64,000 nucleotides of DNA from Vagococcus intermedius (GTDB lineage: Bacteria; Bacillota; Bacilli; Lactobacillales; Vagococcaceae), in assembly GCF_029144185.1 (NCBI RefSeq), contig NZ_CP110232.1, forward strand, positions 1,756,164 through 1,820,163, given 5' to 3'. Positions 8,423 to 17,753 of this stretch are shown piece after piece. Numbering within the stretch: position 1 is the first letter of the stretch; each line of letters begins with the position of its first letter. A program made the position numbers and the translations under genes. Under the pieces are notes generated by a model. The model worked only from the letters and a program-made list of their open reading frames with translations. It had not been told where the DNA came from and ran no database searches.

Positions 8423-9661
8423 TTAACGATATAGTGGATATTTTCCAGTAATTGAACGAACTTCTTTACCTTCTCCAATAATAATGTCTTCATTATCCTT
8501 ATTACTTAAAATCAGATCAATGATTTCAGCGATTCTTGTAGCACTCGCTTCTTTCATCCCACGGCTAGTAATCGCTGGAGTTCCAATTCTGATACCACTC
8601 GTTTTAAATGGGCTTAGTACTTCAAATGGTATGGTATTTTTATTAACAGTAATATGAGCACGGTCTAATAAGGCCTCAGCTTCCTTACCATTTAAACCAT
8701 AACCGCTGACGTCTAATAATAATAAATGATTGTCGGTACCACCACTAATAACGCGGGCATTTTTAGAGTTTTTAAAGACTTTTTCCATTGCCTTAGCGTT
8801 GGCAATGACTTGCTTTTGATACTCTTTAAATTCAGGAGCAAGCGCTTCTTTAAACGCTACGGCTTTACCGGCAATCACATGCATCAAAGGTCCCCCTTGT
8901 ATGCCTGGAAAAATAGCACTGTTGATTTTTTTAGCCAACGCTTCATCATTTGTTAGGATGATACCTCCACGAGGGCCTCTCAAGGTCTTATGTGTCGTTG
9001 ACGTTACAATATCAGCATACGGCATTGGATTTTGATGTAAACCTGTTGCTACTAATCCAGCAATATGAGCCATATCAACCATCAATTTTGCCCCAACTTC
9101 ATCTGCAATCTCACGAAATTTTTTAAAATCAATCTCACGACTATAAGCACTTGCTCCGGCTACTATTAATTTGGGTTTAATTTCACGAGCATGATAACGG
9201 ATAACTTCATAATCCAATTCTTCAGAAACAGGTTGGACGCCATAGGCATGAAAATCATACGTTTTACCACTAAAATTAACAGGTGACCCATGCGTTAGAT
9301 GACCACCATGCGTTAGATCCATCCCTAAGACGACATCCCCTGGTTCAATTAGGGCCATATAAGCAGCGGTATTAGCCTGTGATCCTGAATGAGGCTGAAC
9401 ATTTGCAAATTCAGCACCGAATAGTTGTTTAACTCGCTCAATTGCTAAATTCTCAACAACATCCACAACCTCGCATCCACCGTAATAACGCTTCCCAGGA
9501 TACCCTTCTGCGTATTTATTAGTCAAAATACTCCCTTGTGCCGCCATCACTGCTTTTGACACAAAGTTTTCTGAGGCTATCAATTCAATATTTTCATCTT
9601 GACGATACCCCTCTTTAATAATGGCATCCCATAATTCTAAATCATTCTCTTTAAAATCCAT
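8423..9661 (-). CDS. glyA: Serine hydroxymethyltransferase
   Basis: PLP enzyme that interconverts serine and glycine and loads one-carbon units on tetrahydrofolate. Conserved pieces are [17 protein letters not shown], the PLP-lysine segment [15 protein letters not shown], and [14 protein letters not shown]. Length of 412 residues is normal. A TTG six bases upstream is possible, but the ATG at 9661 lies ten bases after AAGGGGG and gives the usual N-terminus [11 protein letters not shown]. It sits between tsaC and upp as in other enterococci-like genomes. With no gcvT/gcvP in the window, it is the only visible glycine and one-carbon source here. Confidence 0.97.
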   Translation of the reverse strand: MDFKENDLELWDAIIKEGYRQDENIELIASENFVSKAVMAAQGSILTNKYAEGYPGKRYYGGCEVVDVVENLAIERVKQLFGAEFANVQPHSGSQANTAAYMALIEPGDVVLGMDLTHGGHLTHGSPVNFSGKTYDFHAYGVQPVSEELDYEVIRYHAREIKPKLIVAGASAYSREIDFKKFREIADEVGAKLMVDMAHIAGLVATGLHQNPMPYADIVTSTTHKTLRGPRGGIILTNDEALAKKINSAIFPGIQGGPLMHVIAGKAVAFKEALAPEFKEYQKQVIANAKAMEKVFKNSKNARVISGGTDNHLLLLDVSGYGLNGKEAEALLDRAHITVNKNTIPFEVLSPFKTSGIRIGTPAITSRGMKEASATRIAEIIDLILSNKDNEDIIIGEGKEVRSITGKYPLYR

Positions 9662-9735
9662 ACCCAAACTACCCCCTTGTTCTTTTTAATATTGTATCAC
9701 AATTTATTTGATTGATTCAAAGTATAACCTACCCT

Positions 9736-10761
9736 TTAGCATTTAAAGATTTTACCACCTGATGCTTTTTTCAGACGGTTCATATAGGCAGCACCTACTC
9801 CTATTTCTGGAAAAGTCTCAACTAAGACTAAATCAAGCGGTTCTTCCCACTCATCTAACGCTCTTAGTCCCGCAAATAAGTGTTTAGCAGCTTCTGAAAC
9901 AGTCCCATTTGAAGTTAAGATATAACTAGCAGTTATCTCAGAGCCTAAATCAGATACTATTTTTTCAGAGGCTAATACACCAACGTTTAGGTGATCTTTC
10001 TTTGCTAGCGAGACAGCTTCTTTAAAATCCGCTTTAAGGTAGTCAATCATCCACACCTCAACATTTGGTGAATAATGTTTGTACTTCATACCTGGAGACT
10101 TTGGAGCCTCAGTTTCAGTCATCAAATGGCGATCAATAGTAACTTCTCCAATAACCTGTTCTAAATCAACTTCTGTAAGCTGACCCGGTCTTAAAATCAT
10201 TGGCACATCTCCCGACATATCTAAGACCGTTGATTCTAAACCAACACTTGTAGCACCGCCTTCAAGTATACCAGCAATTTTGCCAGCTAAGTCATGCATC
10301 ACATGTTTGGCTGTTGTAGGACTTGGCTTACCTGAGGTATTAGCACTTGGTCCCACTAAGGGAGCCCCTACTTGTTCAATTAAAGCTAAGGTCAAGTCAT
10401 TAGCTGGCATTCTAAAAGCAGCCGTTTCTAACCCTCCAGTGACAACACTTGGCAAACTACCAGGTATTATCTTAAATATTAATGTTAAAGGTCCTGGCCA
10501 AAAGCTATCCATTAATTTCTTAGCTTCAACTGGAATACTTTCAACATAATGGGTTAAATCTTCTTGCCCTGTCACATGCACAATCAATGGGTTATCACTT
10601 GGACGTCCTTTTGCTTGGTAAACTTTTTGAACCGCCTCAGCATTAGTCGCATCTGCCCCTAAACCGTAGACTGTTTCAGTAGGAAAGGCTACTAACTCTC
10701 CTTTTTGCAATAACTCCACTGCTTGATTTAATGTTTCTTCAGAAAAATAATTTGTTTCCAC
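9736..10761 (-). CDS. tsaC: L-threonylcarbamoyladenylate synthase (Sua5/YwlC type)
   Basis: Makes the threonylcarbamoyl-AMP intermediate for the t6A modification of ANN-decoding tRNAs. Residues 1-210 are the YrdC fold (FPTETVYGLGADATN, KGRPSDNPLIVH, PSANTSGKPSPT), then the SPGMKYKHYSPN linker and a C-terminal Sua5 domain, giving 341 residues as in Sua5 rather than short TsaC. The start is a GTG at 10761 with only a weak GGATAAG upstream. It lies downstream of prmC on the same strand, and the gap of about 145 bases holds no obvious hairpin. Confidence 0.95.
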   Translation of the reverse strand: METNYFSEETLNQAVELLQKGELVAFPTETVYGLGADATNAEAVQKVYQAKGRPSDNPLIVHVTGQEDLTHYVESIPVEAKKLMDSFWPGPLTLIFKIIPGSLPSVVTGGLETAAFRMPANDLTLALIEQVGAPLVGPSANTSGKPSPTTAKHVMHDLAGKIAGILEGGATSVGLESTVLDMSGDVPMILRPGQLTEVDLEQVIGEVTIDRHLMTETEAPKSPGMKYKHYSPNVEVWMIDYLKADFKEAVSLAKKDHLNVGVLASEKIVSDLGSEITASYILTSNGTVSEAAKHLFAGLRALDEWEEPLDLVLVETFPEIGVGAAYMNRLKKASGGKIFKC

Positions 10762-10905
10762 AGCTTATCCACAACCCTTCTTAATTACGCACTGTGCTCT
10801 TTAAATAGCTTTCTATTTTCCACATTTCTCTACATCTACTCGTTTTAACATTACTTTGTTTAATGAGAATACTCATTGTTTTTTAGTGAATTGCCATTAC
10901 CACCT

Positions 10906-11745
10906 CTAATGTACTGATACCATCCGGTCTTGGCCAAATAAATCTTTATGAACCCTAATCGTTTTTTCTGGAAAAACTTCTTTAAAAATAGCCACAACTG
11001 CACTCCCTTGTTGGAAACCTATCTCTAAATAAAGACGACTATTCTGATGCATAACCTCACCAACTTGTGAGGCTAATTTTTGGTAAATGGCAAGTCCCTC
11101 ATTCTCAGCAAACAAAGCCAGGGATGGCTCGTACTCACGTACACTAACATCCATCACATCAAATTCATCCTGACTAATATAGGGGGGGTTAGATATGATA
11201 ATATCAAATGTTTGACCTCTAACAGGTTCTAACAAATCCCCTTCGTAAAACAATACTTCTTGATCTTGTAACTTAGCATTTTCCTTAGCAACGGTTAGCG
11301 CTTCTCTTGAAATATCACTAGCAGAAACTTCCCAATTTTTAGCTTCTCTCTTTAAAGTCAAAGCAATCGCACCTGTGCCCGTTCCAACATCCATCACCTT
11401 TAAATTAGCTTGCTGATTATTTTCATTTAAACACATAGCTACAAGTTCTTCTGTCTCAGGTCTCGGGATGAGAGTGTTTTCCGTCACTTTAAAACGTGCT
11501 CCATAAAACTCACAAGAGCCGATAATATACTGAGGCGGATGATTGGCTATAACTAATTTCAAATCTTCCTCTAATTGTTCTTGTTCCTTTTGAGGCATAC
11601 TTTTTCTCAGACTTATCAATAACTCTGTCCTCGTCCAACCTAATCGTTCTAACAACATATATTCAGCTAAATAAGGCTCTTTTCCATGATTTTCTAAAAA
11701 AGAAGAAGCCCCTTTAAGGACTTCAACATAGGTCTTAGTTGCCAT
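10906..11745 (-). CDS. prmC: Peptide chain release factor N5-glutamine methyltransferase
   Basis: Methylates the glutamine of the GGQ motif in release factors, improving peptide release. The N-terminal helical domain recognises the factor; the SAM-binding motif is [15 protein letters not shown] and the substrate motif ISNPPYI is present. I place the start at the ATG at 11745 ([12 protein letters not shown]), preceded by GAAGAG within the end of prfA; the two genes overlap by 11 bases. A longer start at 11778 lies deeper inside prfA and lacks a ribosome binding site. Enzyme and substrate genes are translationally coupled. Confidence 0.95.
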   Translation of the reverse strand: MATKTYVEVLKGASSFLENHGKEPYLAEYMLLERLGWTRTELLISLRKSMPQKEQEQLEEDLKLVIANHPPQYIIGSCEFYGARFKVTENTLIPRPETEELVAMCLNENNQQANLKVMDVGTGTGAIALTLKREAKNWEVSASDISREALTVAKENAKLQDQEVLFYEGDLLEPVRGQTFDIIISNPPYISQDEFDVMDVSVREYEPSLALFAENEGLAIYQKLASQVGEVMHQNSRLYLEIGFQQGSAVVAIFKEVFPEKTIRVHKDLFGQDRMVSVH

Positions 11746-12811
11746 TTTGCATCTCTTCAATCTTAGCAGTTTGATCATAAATGATTAAAGCATCGACGAT
11801 CTCACTTAATTCACCTGATAAAATACGGTCTAATTTTTGAATTGTTAAACCAATTCGGTGATCTGTGACACGGTTTTGGGGGAAATTATATGTTCGAATA
11901 CGTTCTGAACGATCGCCTGTCCCAACTGCTGATTTACGATTTGCATCATATTCGCTTTGTGACTCCTGACGGATTTGATCAAAAACACGCGTACGTAATA
12001 CTTTCATCGCTTTTTCTCTATTCTGTAATTGTGAACGTTGATCTTGCATTGCCACTACCACACCTGTTGGAATATGCGTCAAACGAACAGCTGACGCAGT
12101 TTTATTGACATGCTGTCCACCAGCTCCACTTGCATGATAAATATCTACGCGAATATCTTTATCTTCCAACTCTAACTCAACTTCTTCTGCTTCAGGTAAA
12201 ACTACTACTGTCGCAGTAGAGGTATGAACACGACCTTGTGATTCTGTTGATGGAATGCGTTGAACACGGTGCGCGCCACTTTCATATTTTAATTTAGAAA
12301 AGACATTTTCACCACTAATCATTACTGTTACTTCTTTATAACCACCAATATCAGTAATATTAGCGTCCATCACTTCAAATTTCCAACCTTGTGATGCTGC
12401 ATAACTTTGGTACATTTCAAATAAATCACCTGCAAATAACGCTGCTTCATCACCACCGGCAGCACCACGGATTTCCATGATAATATTTTTATCATCATTG
12501 GGATCCTTAGGAATCATAAGGACTGTGATACGCTCTTCTAATTCTTCTTTTTCTGTTTTTAGTTCCGATAATTCCTCTTTTGCTAATTCTTGCATCTCAG
12601 CATCAAGTTTTTCACCTAACAACTCTTCTGTTTCAGAAATCCCTGTTACGACTTCTTTATAACGGCGATAAACTTCTACTGTTTCACGACTATTAGCTTC
12701 TTCTTTTGATAATTCCATAAATTTTTTCGTATCTGAAATCACATCTGGATCGCTAAGTAACTCCCCTAATTCTTCGTAACGGTCTTCGATTGATTGTAAT
12801 TGATCGTACAT
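11735..12811 (-). CDS. prfA: Peptide chain release factor 1
   Basis: Recognises UAA and UAG stop codons and triggers peptide release. GGQ is at residues 231-233 and the codon-reading tripeptide is PST (187-189) in RIPSTESQG, the RF1 position, where many RF1 proteins have PAT or PVT. Two adjacent ATG codons (12814, 12811) follow AAGGAG; the second has seven-base spacing and gives [12 protein letters not shown], 358 residues. It is the second gene of the tdk-prfA-prmC unit, about 55 bases after tdk. Confidence 0.96.
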   Translation of the reverse strand: MYDQLQSIEDRYEELGELLSDPDVISDTKKFMELSKEEANSRETVEVYRRYKEVVTGISETEELLGEKLDAEMQELAKEELSELKTEKEELEERITVLMIPKDPNDDKNIIMEIRGAAGGDEAALFAGDLFEMYQSYAASQGWKFEVMDANITDIGGYKEVTVMISGENVFSKLKYESGAHRVQRIPSTESQGRVHTSTATVVVLPEAEEVELELEDKDIRVDIYHASGAGGQHVNKTASAVRLTHIPTGVVVAMQDQRSQLQNREKAMKVLRTRVFDQIRQESQSEYDANRKSAVGTGDRSERIRTYNFPQNRVTDHRIGLTIQKLDRILSGELSEIVDALIIYDQTAKIEEMQNGN

Positions 12812-12866
12812 CATGATTCTCCTTATCATTTTTTATTTGTAATTGGACCATATCTTACCTCATTAT

Positions 12867-13436
12867 TTAAATCTCTGGATGTAAATAATGCTTGCGGCAG
12901 ACTGGATAATAGGCTTCGTTCCCACCAATTTGAATTTGCTCACCGGTATACACCGCTTGACCATCATTCATTCGTAAATTCATAATGGCTTTTTTATGAC
13001 AGAACCAACAAATTGTTTTCAACTCTTCAAGTTTATCTGCATATAATAATAAATATTTTGAACCTTCAAATAAGTCATTTTTAAAATCATTTTTTAATCC
13101 AAATGCCATCACTGGTATCTCTAATTCATCAACAATTTTAGCTAGCTGCACAACATGATGCTTTTCTAAAAATTGCGATTCGTCTACCAAAATACAATAG
13201 GGTATAAAATCTAACTTTTTGATATAATCATAGACATTTGTTTCATGAAAAATTGGTGTTGCTTCTCGAGATAAGCCAATACGGCTCGATACTTTTCCAA
13301 GTCCATCCCGTGTATCAACGCCACTTGTCATCAATACCACCGGTTTATCTTGCTCTTCATAATTATGGGCAACCTTTAAAATTTCAATCGTTTTACCACT
13401 ATTCATCGCCCCATACTTAAAAAATAACTGTGCCAA
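12867..13436 (-). CDS. tdk: Thymidine kinase
   Basis: Type II thymidine kinase that phosphorylates thymidine in pyrimidine salvage. The P-loop GAMNSGKT is at residues 9-16, the DESQF catalytic/lid segment follows, and CWFC plus a later C...H pair form the structural zinc site. 189 residues is usual. The start codon is TTG at 13436, supported by GGTGGAAGAGA just upstream; no ATG is available nearby. First gene of the operon that continues into prfA, prmC and possibly tsaC. Confidence 0.95.
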   Translation of the reverse strand: MAQLFFKYGAMNSGKTIEILKVAHNYEEQDKPVVLMTSGVDTRDGLGKVSSRIGLSREATPIFHETNVYDYIKKLDFIPYCILVDESQFLEKHHVVQLAKIVDELEIPVMAFGLKNDFKNDLFEGSKYLLLYADKLEELKTICWFCHKKAIMNLRMNDGQAVYTGEQIQIGGNEAYYPVCRKHYLHPEI

Positions 13437-13759
13437 TCTCTTCCACCAACTTTCATTTTCTACCTATGTAAGTATACTGTAAAAATTTAAAAAAAGCATC
13501 CTATTGGGGATAAAAAATCGAAAAGCCCCCCATATTTCCCAAATAATCTTATTCGCTCTACAACATAATTTAGAGGCTCTTATAATATAGATTCAAAACA
13601 TCATTTTAAAAATTTATAGCCAATAATTTTTATAGACCTCAAACAACCCTATTCTAAAGACTAACTAAAAAACAAACGACTAAAAATCAATTAACCTCTT
13701 CTTAGAAATCTAATCTTCTTAGAAAAAAACTATTAGTGATAAATCACTAATAGTTTTTT
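13437..13759 (-). other. Intergenic stretch upstream of tdk
   Basis: About 320 bases without a gene. On the minus strand TATACT near 13473-13478 could be the tdk -10 element, but I see no good -35. The far end carries the terminator of the zinc-ribbon membrane protein gene, which lies upstream of this stretch in the reading direction only as the neighbour beyond 13760. The middle is AT-rich with no clear structure. Confidence 0.4.
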
Positions 13760-13760
13760 T
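13723..13760 (-). terminator. Intrinsic terminator after the zinc-ribbon membrane protein
   Basis: AAAAAAACTATTAGTGAT pairs perfectly with ATCACTAATAGTTTTTTT across a two-base centre; it immediately follows the stop codon and has T-runs on both strands. Confidence 0.85.
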
Positions 13761-15676
13761 TAAGCATTAGGACCTCCATCGCCTTTAAACCAACCTGTTT
13801 TAGCATTGATTGTTACTAAATAAATTGGAACATCTTTTGGATTACGTTTACGCAATAAGGGTGAATCGGTGTTAGTAGCATATAAATCATAGTACGCCTC
13901 ACCGTTAACGATTTCACGTTGACGTAATTCATAACCACCCTCGGTCATATAACCTCGGCTCAGACATTCGTTAATAACTTTTTCTTGAATTCCCGGCGCC
14001 CATGACCAATCTCCTTCGATGTTCTTAGCAGCTTCTTGTTCACGATTAGCAGCTTCTTCAGCTTGTTTGGCAACCTCGGCCTCTATTTCAGTTTGTTTAG
14101 CCGTCTCTTCAGCATCATACTGTTCATCTAATGCTTCTTTTTGCTGCTGCTCATCTAATATCTGTTGTTCCAACTCAGCTTGCTCGGCAGTTTCTTCTAC
14201 CAATTGTTGTTCCTCAATTTGTGGACTTGCTATCTCTGAATCCTTTGATTCGTCTTCTTTAGTTGCATTTTCTTTTTCAGCATTTATTTGCTTATCACTT
14301 GCTTCTTTAGCCACTTTTTCTTTTTCGGCTTCAGCTTTTTTAGCAGCAGCCTCTTTAGCCATTTTTTCTTTTTCGACTTTAGCTTTTTTAGCAACTGCTT
14401 CTTTAGCCGCTTTTTCTTTTTCTACTTTTTCTTTTTCGGCTTTTTCTTTCCTAGCATTTGCTTTTTTAGCTGCCTTTTCTTTTTCTACAGCTGCTTTTTT
14501 AGCTGCCTTTTCTTGAAGTTCATTGTCCACTTTAGCCAATTTTTCTGCCAACTGCTTTTTCAATGTGGGATTTATAGCTGTGGATAGTTTTTTTTGAACA
14601 GCTGATAGCTCTTTTTTAGTAACCTCTTCTTTAAGATTACCCTCTTGATCAAATAAGGCATCAATCTCTTTTTGAACTTTTCCACTTGTTTCCACTTGCT
14701 TATTGGCGACACCAATAGCCAGATTAATCGTCTCATCTAGTGGATCTTTAGGCTGTTCTATCATCTTAGGTAACCTTGGTTTTTCAGAACTTAACGCAAC
14801 ATCTTCCAAGACCTTGTCACCTTTTATAACAGGTTCCTCAAACAATTCATTTACTTCTTTTTGACGATCAAATACTTCCTCAACTTCATCTAAAGTTGCG
14901 GTCAATAGATTTTTTTGAGTGTCATCTTCTTTCCCCAATGACTTCACTTCTTTTTTTAAACTAGCTAATTGTTTCGGGGTAAATGAGTCATTTAAAAACA
15001 ACTTACGTTTATCCAAAAACAAGTTATCCACATCACTTGTCAATTTTGTTAACATCTTGTCATGGGATTTTTGCGCCTCAATCACTTGATTTTCTTGATA
15101 TTTGGTTACACCATAATACCCGCCACCCATTAGTAAGGCTAATAAAGCTATAACTCCCAATGTTTTTTTCACATTCTTCGATTTTTTAGGTGGCTCTGGC
15201 GAGTCTTTCTCTGGCAACTTACTTTCCGTTTTCAACTCTGATTGACTGATGTCTTCTTTTTTACTGCTCGTTGTTTTCATGCCAGCAGCAGAAGCTGCTG
15301 CACCAATTCCTGCCACCATCGCCGCTTTTTTATCCGCACTAGTTGCTTCTTCTTTCGCTTCTGTAGAAACTTCTTGATCACTACTAGGAAGTGTTTCTTC
15401 TTGTTGCGACGGACTAGAACTAGCTACTTCATCGGCGATAAGTGCCGTATTCGCTGTTGCTTTTGTATCAGTACTAGCTACTTCCACTTTTTCTTTTTTT
15501 GAATTAGACTCTTTAGAGTCATTTTTAGCTTTTTGTTGACTTTTTCGATCTTTTTTTAAAACCAATGCTGCATTAATTTCTTCTGCTCCTGGTTGGAAGA
15601 TATCACAGTTAGGACAGACCTTTTCCTCAGCAGTCACAATATGACCACAATTAGGACACTTTACACCTCTACTCAT
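13760..15676 (-). CDS. Zinc-ribbon, single-pass membrane protein with long K/A/E coiled coil; MapZ-like
   Basis: 638 residues. An N-terminal zinc ribbon (CPNC...CPNC, C7, C10, C21, C24) is followed by a Ser/Thr/Lys/Glu-rich cytosolic linker, one membrane helix (about 172-190), an extracellular helical domain (about 205-320, FLDKRKLFLNDSFTPKQLASL), a charged K/A/E coiled coil (about 340-560) and a compact C-terminal domain (about 565-638) with GGYELRQREIVNGEAYYDLY and YLVTINAKTGW. The two outer domains resemble, from memory, the EC1 and C2 domains of the midcell marker MapZ (LocZ) of ovococci, and the cytosolic part has several threonines a Ser/Thr kinase could use. The zinc ribbon is not part of pneumococcal MapZ. 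I infer a role in cell wall or division-site positioning. ATG at 15676 has AGGA eleven bases upstream. Confidence 0.6.
   Translation of the reverse strand: MSRGVKCPNCGHIVTAEEKVCPNCDIFQPGAEEINAALVLKKDRKSQQKAKNDSKESNSKKEKVEVASTDTKATANTALIADEVASSSPSQQEETLPSSDQEVSTEAKEEATSADKKAAMVAGIGAAASAAGMKTTSSKKEDISQSELKTESKLPEKDSPEPPKKSKNVKKTLGVIALLALLMGGGYYGVTKYQENQVIEAQKSHDKMLTKLTSDVDNLFLDKRKLFLNDSFTPKQLASLKKEVKSLGKEDDTQKNLLTATLDEVEEVFDRQKEVNELFEEPVIKGDKVLEDVALSSEKPRLPKMIEQPKDPLDETINLAIGVANKQVETSGKVQKEIDALFDQEGNLKEEVTKKELSAVQKKLSTAINPTLKKQLAEKLAKVDNELQEKAAKKAAVEKEKAAKKANARKEKAEKEKVEKEKAAKEAVAKKAKVEKEKMAKEAAAKKAEAEKEKVAKEASDKQINAEKENATKEDESKDSEIASPQIEEQQLVEETAEQAELEQQILDEQQQKEALDEQYDAEETAKQTEIEAEVAKQAEEAANREQEAAKNIEGDWSWAPGIQEKVINECLSRGYMTEGGYELRQREIVNGEAYYDLYATNTDSPLLRKRNPKDVPIYLVTINAKTGWFKGDGGPNA
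14280..14530 (-). repeat. Low-complexity repeat encoding the K/A/E coiled coil
   Basis: Imperfect tandem units encoding variations of KAxxEKEKxAKEAxAKK run through this stretch. They generate long open frames on the opposite strand that are composition artefacts. Such repeats are prone to length change between strains. Confidence 0.7.
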
Positions 15677-15755
15677 GCTTATCACATTCCTATTAGTTAA
15701 TTTTATTTTAAATCACATGCCTTTAATCCGAGCATATCAACCTTCATTTTATCAC

Positions 15756-15784
15756 AAAAAGCCCTTAATTGTTAAGGGCTTTTT
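15756..15784 (-). terminator. Intrinsic terminator after the four-helix membrane protein
   Basis: AAAAAGCCCTTAA and TTAAGGGCTTTTT form a 13-bp perfect stem with a three-base loop, so the genes on either side are transcribed separately. Confidence 0.85.
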
Positions 15785-15838
15785 GATCTCGATTTTTTTC
15801 ATTTAAGGTCTTTTTATCATAACTAGTTAAAAGACTAT

Positions 15839-17557
15839 TTATCTTGTAATAACAAACCCTTCAATTTTAAACTCCTCCACGTAACCTTGAGCTTGTTTAC
15901 CTATGATATTTGCTTTAAAACTAACCTGATCACCTTTCTCTAAGAAAGTTGCCTCTTCATAGTCTGTCGTATTAACACTATAAACTTGGTTATCATCTAA
16001 AACAAATTTGATAACAGTCGCATCATTTAAATTCATTGGTGGCGTTAGACGTTTTATCGTCCCCTCAATGGTTTGTTCTTTTGCTTTATCAGTAGCTGAG
16101 ACATTGCTTGTCTTTTGACTTAGCTTCAGACGGTAACTTTGTAAGGCTTTAGACACCGTGTCTTCCATTGCGATAATATCACTATCCGTTGCATTGACAT
16201 ACGCAATTTTTTTGAAAATACCATTTTTGTCTAACATCGATACAACCCAAGTTGGCACACCATCAATATTATAAAGAAGTGGCATGTTTCCTTCCAATTT
16301 CTTTTCTGGATAAACAAGATTGACCAAGTTTAATAAGCCTTCACTATCCATCATATTTTTTTTACTATAATAAGTAATTTCTGCAGTTCTTGCATTAATA
16401 AATGAATAGCCAATAGCTGAATCATCTGAACTGGAAGGTGATGTAAAATCAGTAAAATACAACATCTCACCTTTCTCATTAAAGATGGGAGTTACCTGAT
16501 CTTCTGTCCCATTACTCGTTGCAAGTTTGACGCCTTTTTTGGCTAATTTACTATTCAGCCAACCATTTTCATATTTTCCATAGACACTATTCATCTCAGT
16601 TGCCATTTCAGGTGAAATTGGTGCATCAATAAAAGCTGGAACATCTTTTAAATCATAGACTTTAACTTCTCCAATTTCACTATCTAAGACAGCTATTTTC
16701 ATCTTACGATAATTAGGATTTTCAGAAATCCCACGAGGTTTATAAAGTGTTTGGACATAGTAAGCATGCCCATCATCAGCAATCTCTAGTTGTGGTTCAC
16801 CAATTGATTTATAGGTAGCTGTAGCAAAATAAATTTTTCGCTCCACATCTTTTAAGAAAAAAGCACTTGGAATATATTTCATCCCACGTTTGACGGGAAT
16901 AGGCTGCTCGTACACATCGGTTGCTGACATCTGTAGATATCCTTCCGATACGCCACCTTTTAACCATCGCCAAAACCCTTTGAATTCTAAAGGTGCAATA
17001 TAGACCACTTCATCTTTAACTTTTTGAACCTGTAAACGTCCTAAATTATAAAATTGTTGGTTATCAAACTGATTCATTGATTTCTTCATTTTATTCCTTA
17101 CCGTTTTAGGTGGAATAGTTACAGGTGTGTCTGCCTTATCAAGCTCCGGTGTATCTGTTCCTTTAACCAAATTCAACGTATCATAAACTTGTTTTTTGCT
17201 ATAGACTTCATAACCATTAGAAGCAATTAATAAAACTAAACTTGCTAAAATAAGGCCAATAACTTTTTTGCTAGTGGGCCGCTTGATATCGGTCACTAAG
17301 TCGTCCCATTCATTGACGAGATAGATAATTCCCACAGCAAGTAATCCTAAAATACCGTTCGTCAATAAATAGTTCAATAATGATTTACTTGGCAATACAC
17401 ACCAAATTACTAACCCATACATAACAATAACAATTAAAAAAAGCCCCACCAATAATTTCCATTGTTTTTTATTTAATTGAAATTTCTTACTAATTAAATA
17501 CCCACCAACTAAAATTAACGCCATAATATGACTAATCACTAACTGACTTAACATCAT
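15839..17557 (-). CDS. Membrane protein of unknown function, four helices plus large external domain
   Basis: I do not recognise a family with certainty. The start is one of two adjacent ATGs (17557, 17554) just after GGGGG; an upstream in-frame start at 17680 has no ribosome binding site. Four membrane helices fall in the first 130 residues (LVISHIMALILVGGYLI, LLVGLFLIVIVMYGLVI, LLTNGILGLLAVGIIYLV, VIGLILASLVLLIAS), followed by about 440 residues outside. The last 75 residues (EGTIKRLTPPMNLNDATVIKF onward) look like a small beta-barrel. It neighbours the MapZ-like gene, same strand, but each has its own terminator; a cell-envelope role is the most I can infer. Confidence 0.75.
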   Translation of the reverse strand: MMLSQLVISHIMALILVGGYLISKKFQLNKKQWKLLVGLFLIVIVMYGLVIWCVLPSKSLLNYLLTNGILGLLAVGIIYLVNEWDDLVTDIKRPTSKKVIGLILASLVLLIASNGYEVYSKKQVYDTLNLVKGTDTPELDKADTPVTIPPKTVRNKMKKSMNQFDNQQFYNLGRLQVQKVKDEVVYIAPLEFKGFWRWLKGGVSEGYLQMSATDVYEQPIPVKRGMKYIPSAFFLKDVERKIYFATATYKSIGEPQLEIADDGHAYYVQTLYKPRGISENPNYRKMKIAVLDSEIGEVKVYDLKDVPAFIDAPISPEMATEMNSVYGKYENGWLNSKLAKKGVKLATSNGTEDQVTPIFNEKGEMLYFTDFTSPSSSDDSAIGYSFINARTAEITYYSKKNMMDSEGLLNLVNLVYPEKKLEGNMPLLYNIDGVPTWVVSMLDKNGIFKKIAYVNATDSDIIAMEDTVSKALQSYRLKLSQKTSNVSATDKAKEQTIEGTIKRLTPPMNLNDATVIKFVLDDNQVYSVNTTDYEEATFLEKGDQVSFKANIIGKQAQGYVEEFKIEGFVITR

Positions 17558-17690
17558 TTTCCCCCATTTCTTCTTCTTATTATTGTATCTTAAGTTTGCG
17601 ATAGGCGCTACTAAACTCGTAACGGATTTATTAAAAACAGTTAAAAATACAAACTTTTTCTTTTCCTCATGAGAAATCATTAAGGATAAA

Positions 17691-17718
17691 TTGCAGTTAT
17701 TTTTAGACGTGCTATACT
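17691..17718 (+). promoter_or_regulatory. Promoter of the TrkH-type transporter gene
   Basis: TTGCAG (17691-17696) and TATACT (17713-17718) are 16 bases apart. RNA would start near 17725, which rules out the TTG at 17724 as start codon and supports the TTG at 17754. Confidence 0.7.
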
Positions 17719-17753
17719 AGGACTTGAATTTATATCTGAAAGGGGCTGAGCGC

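Noticed and set aside
14019-14587. Long plus-strand frames rich in Ser, Ala, Phe
   Set aside because: They are the antisense of the K/A/E repeat of the MapZ-like protein; composition artefact.
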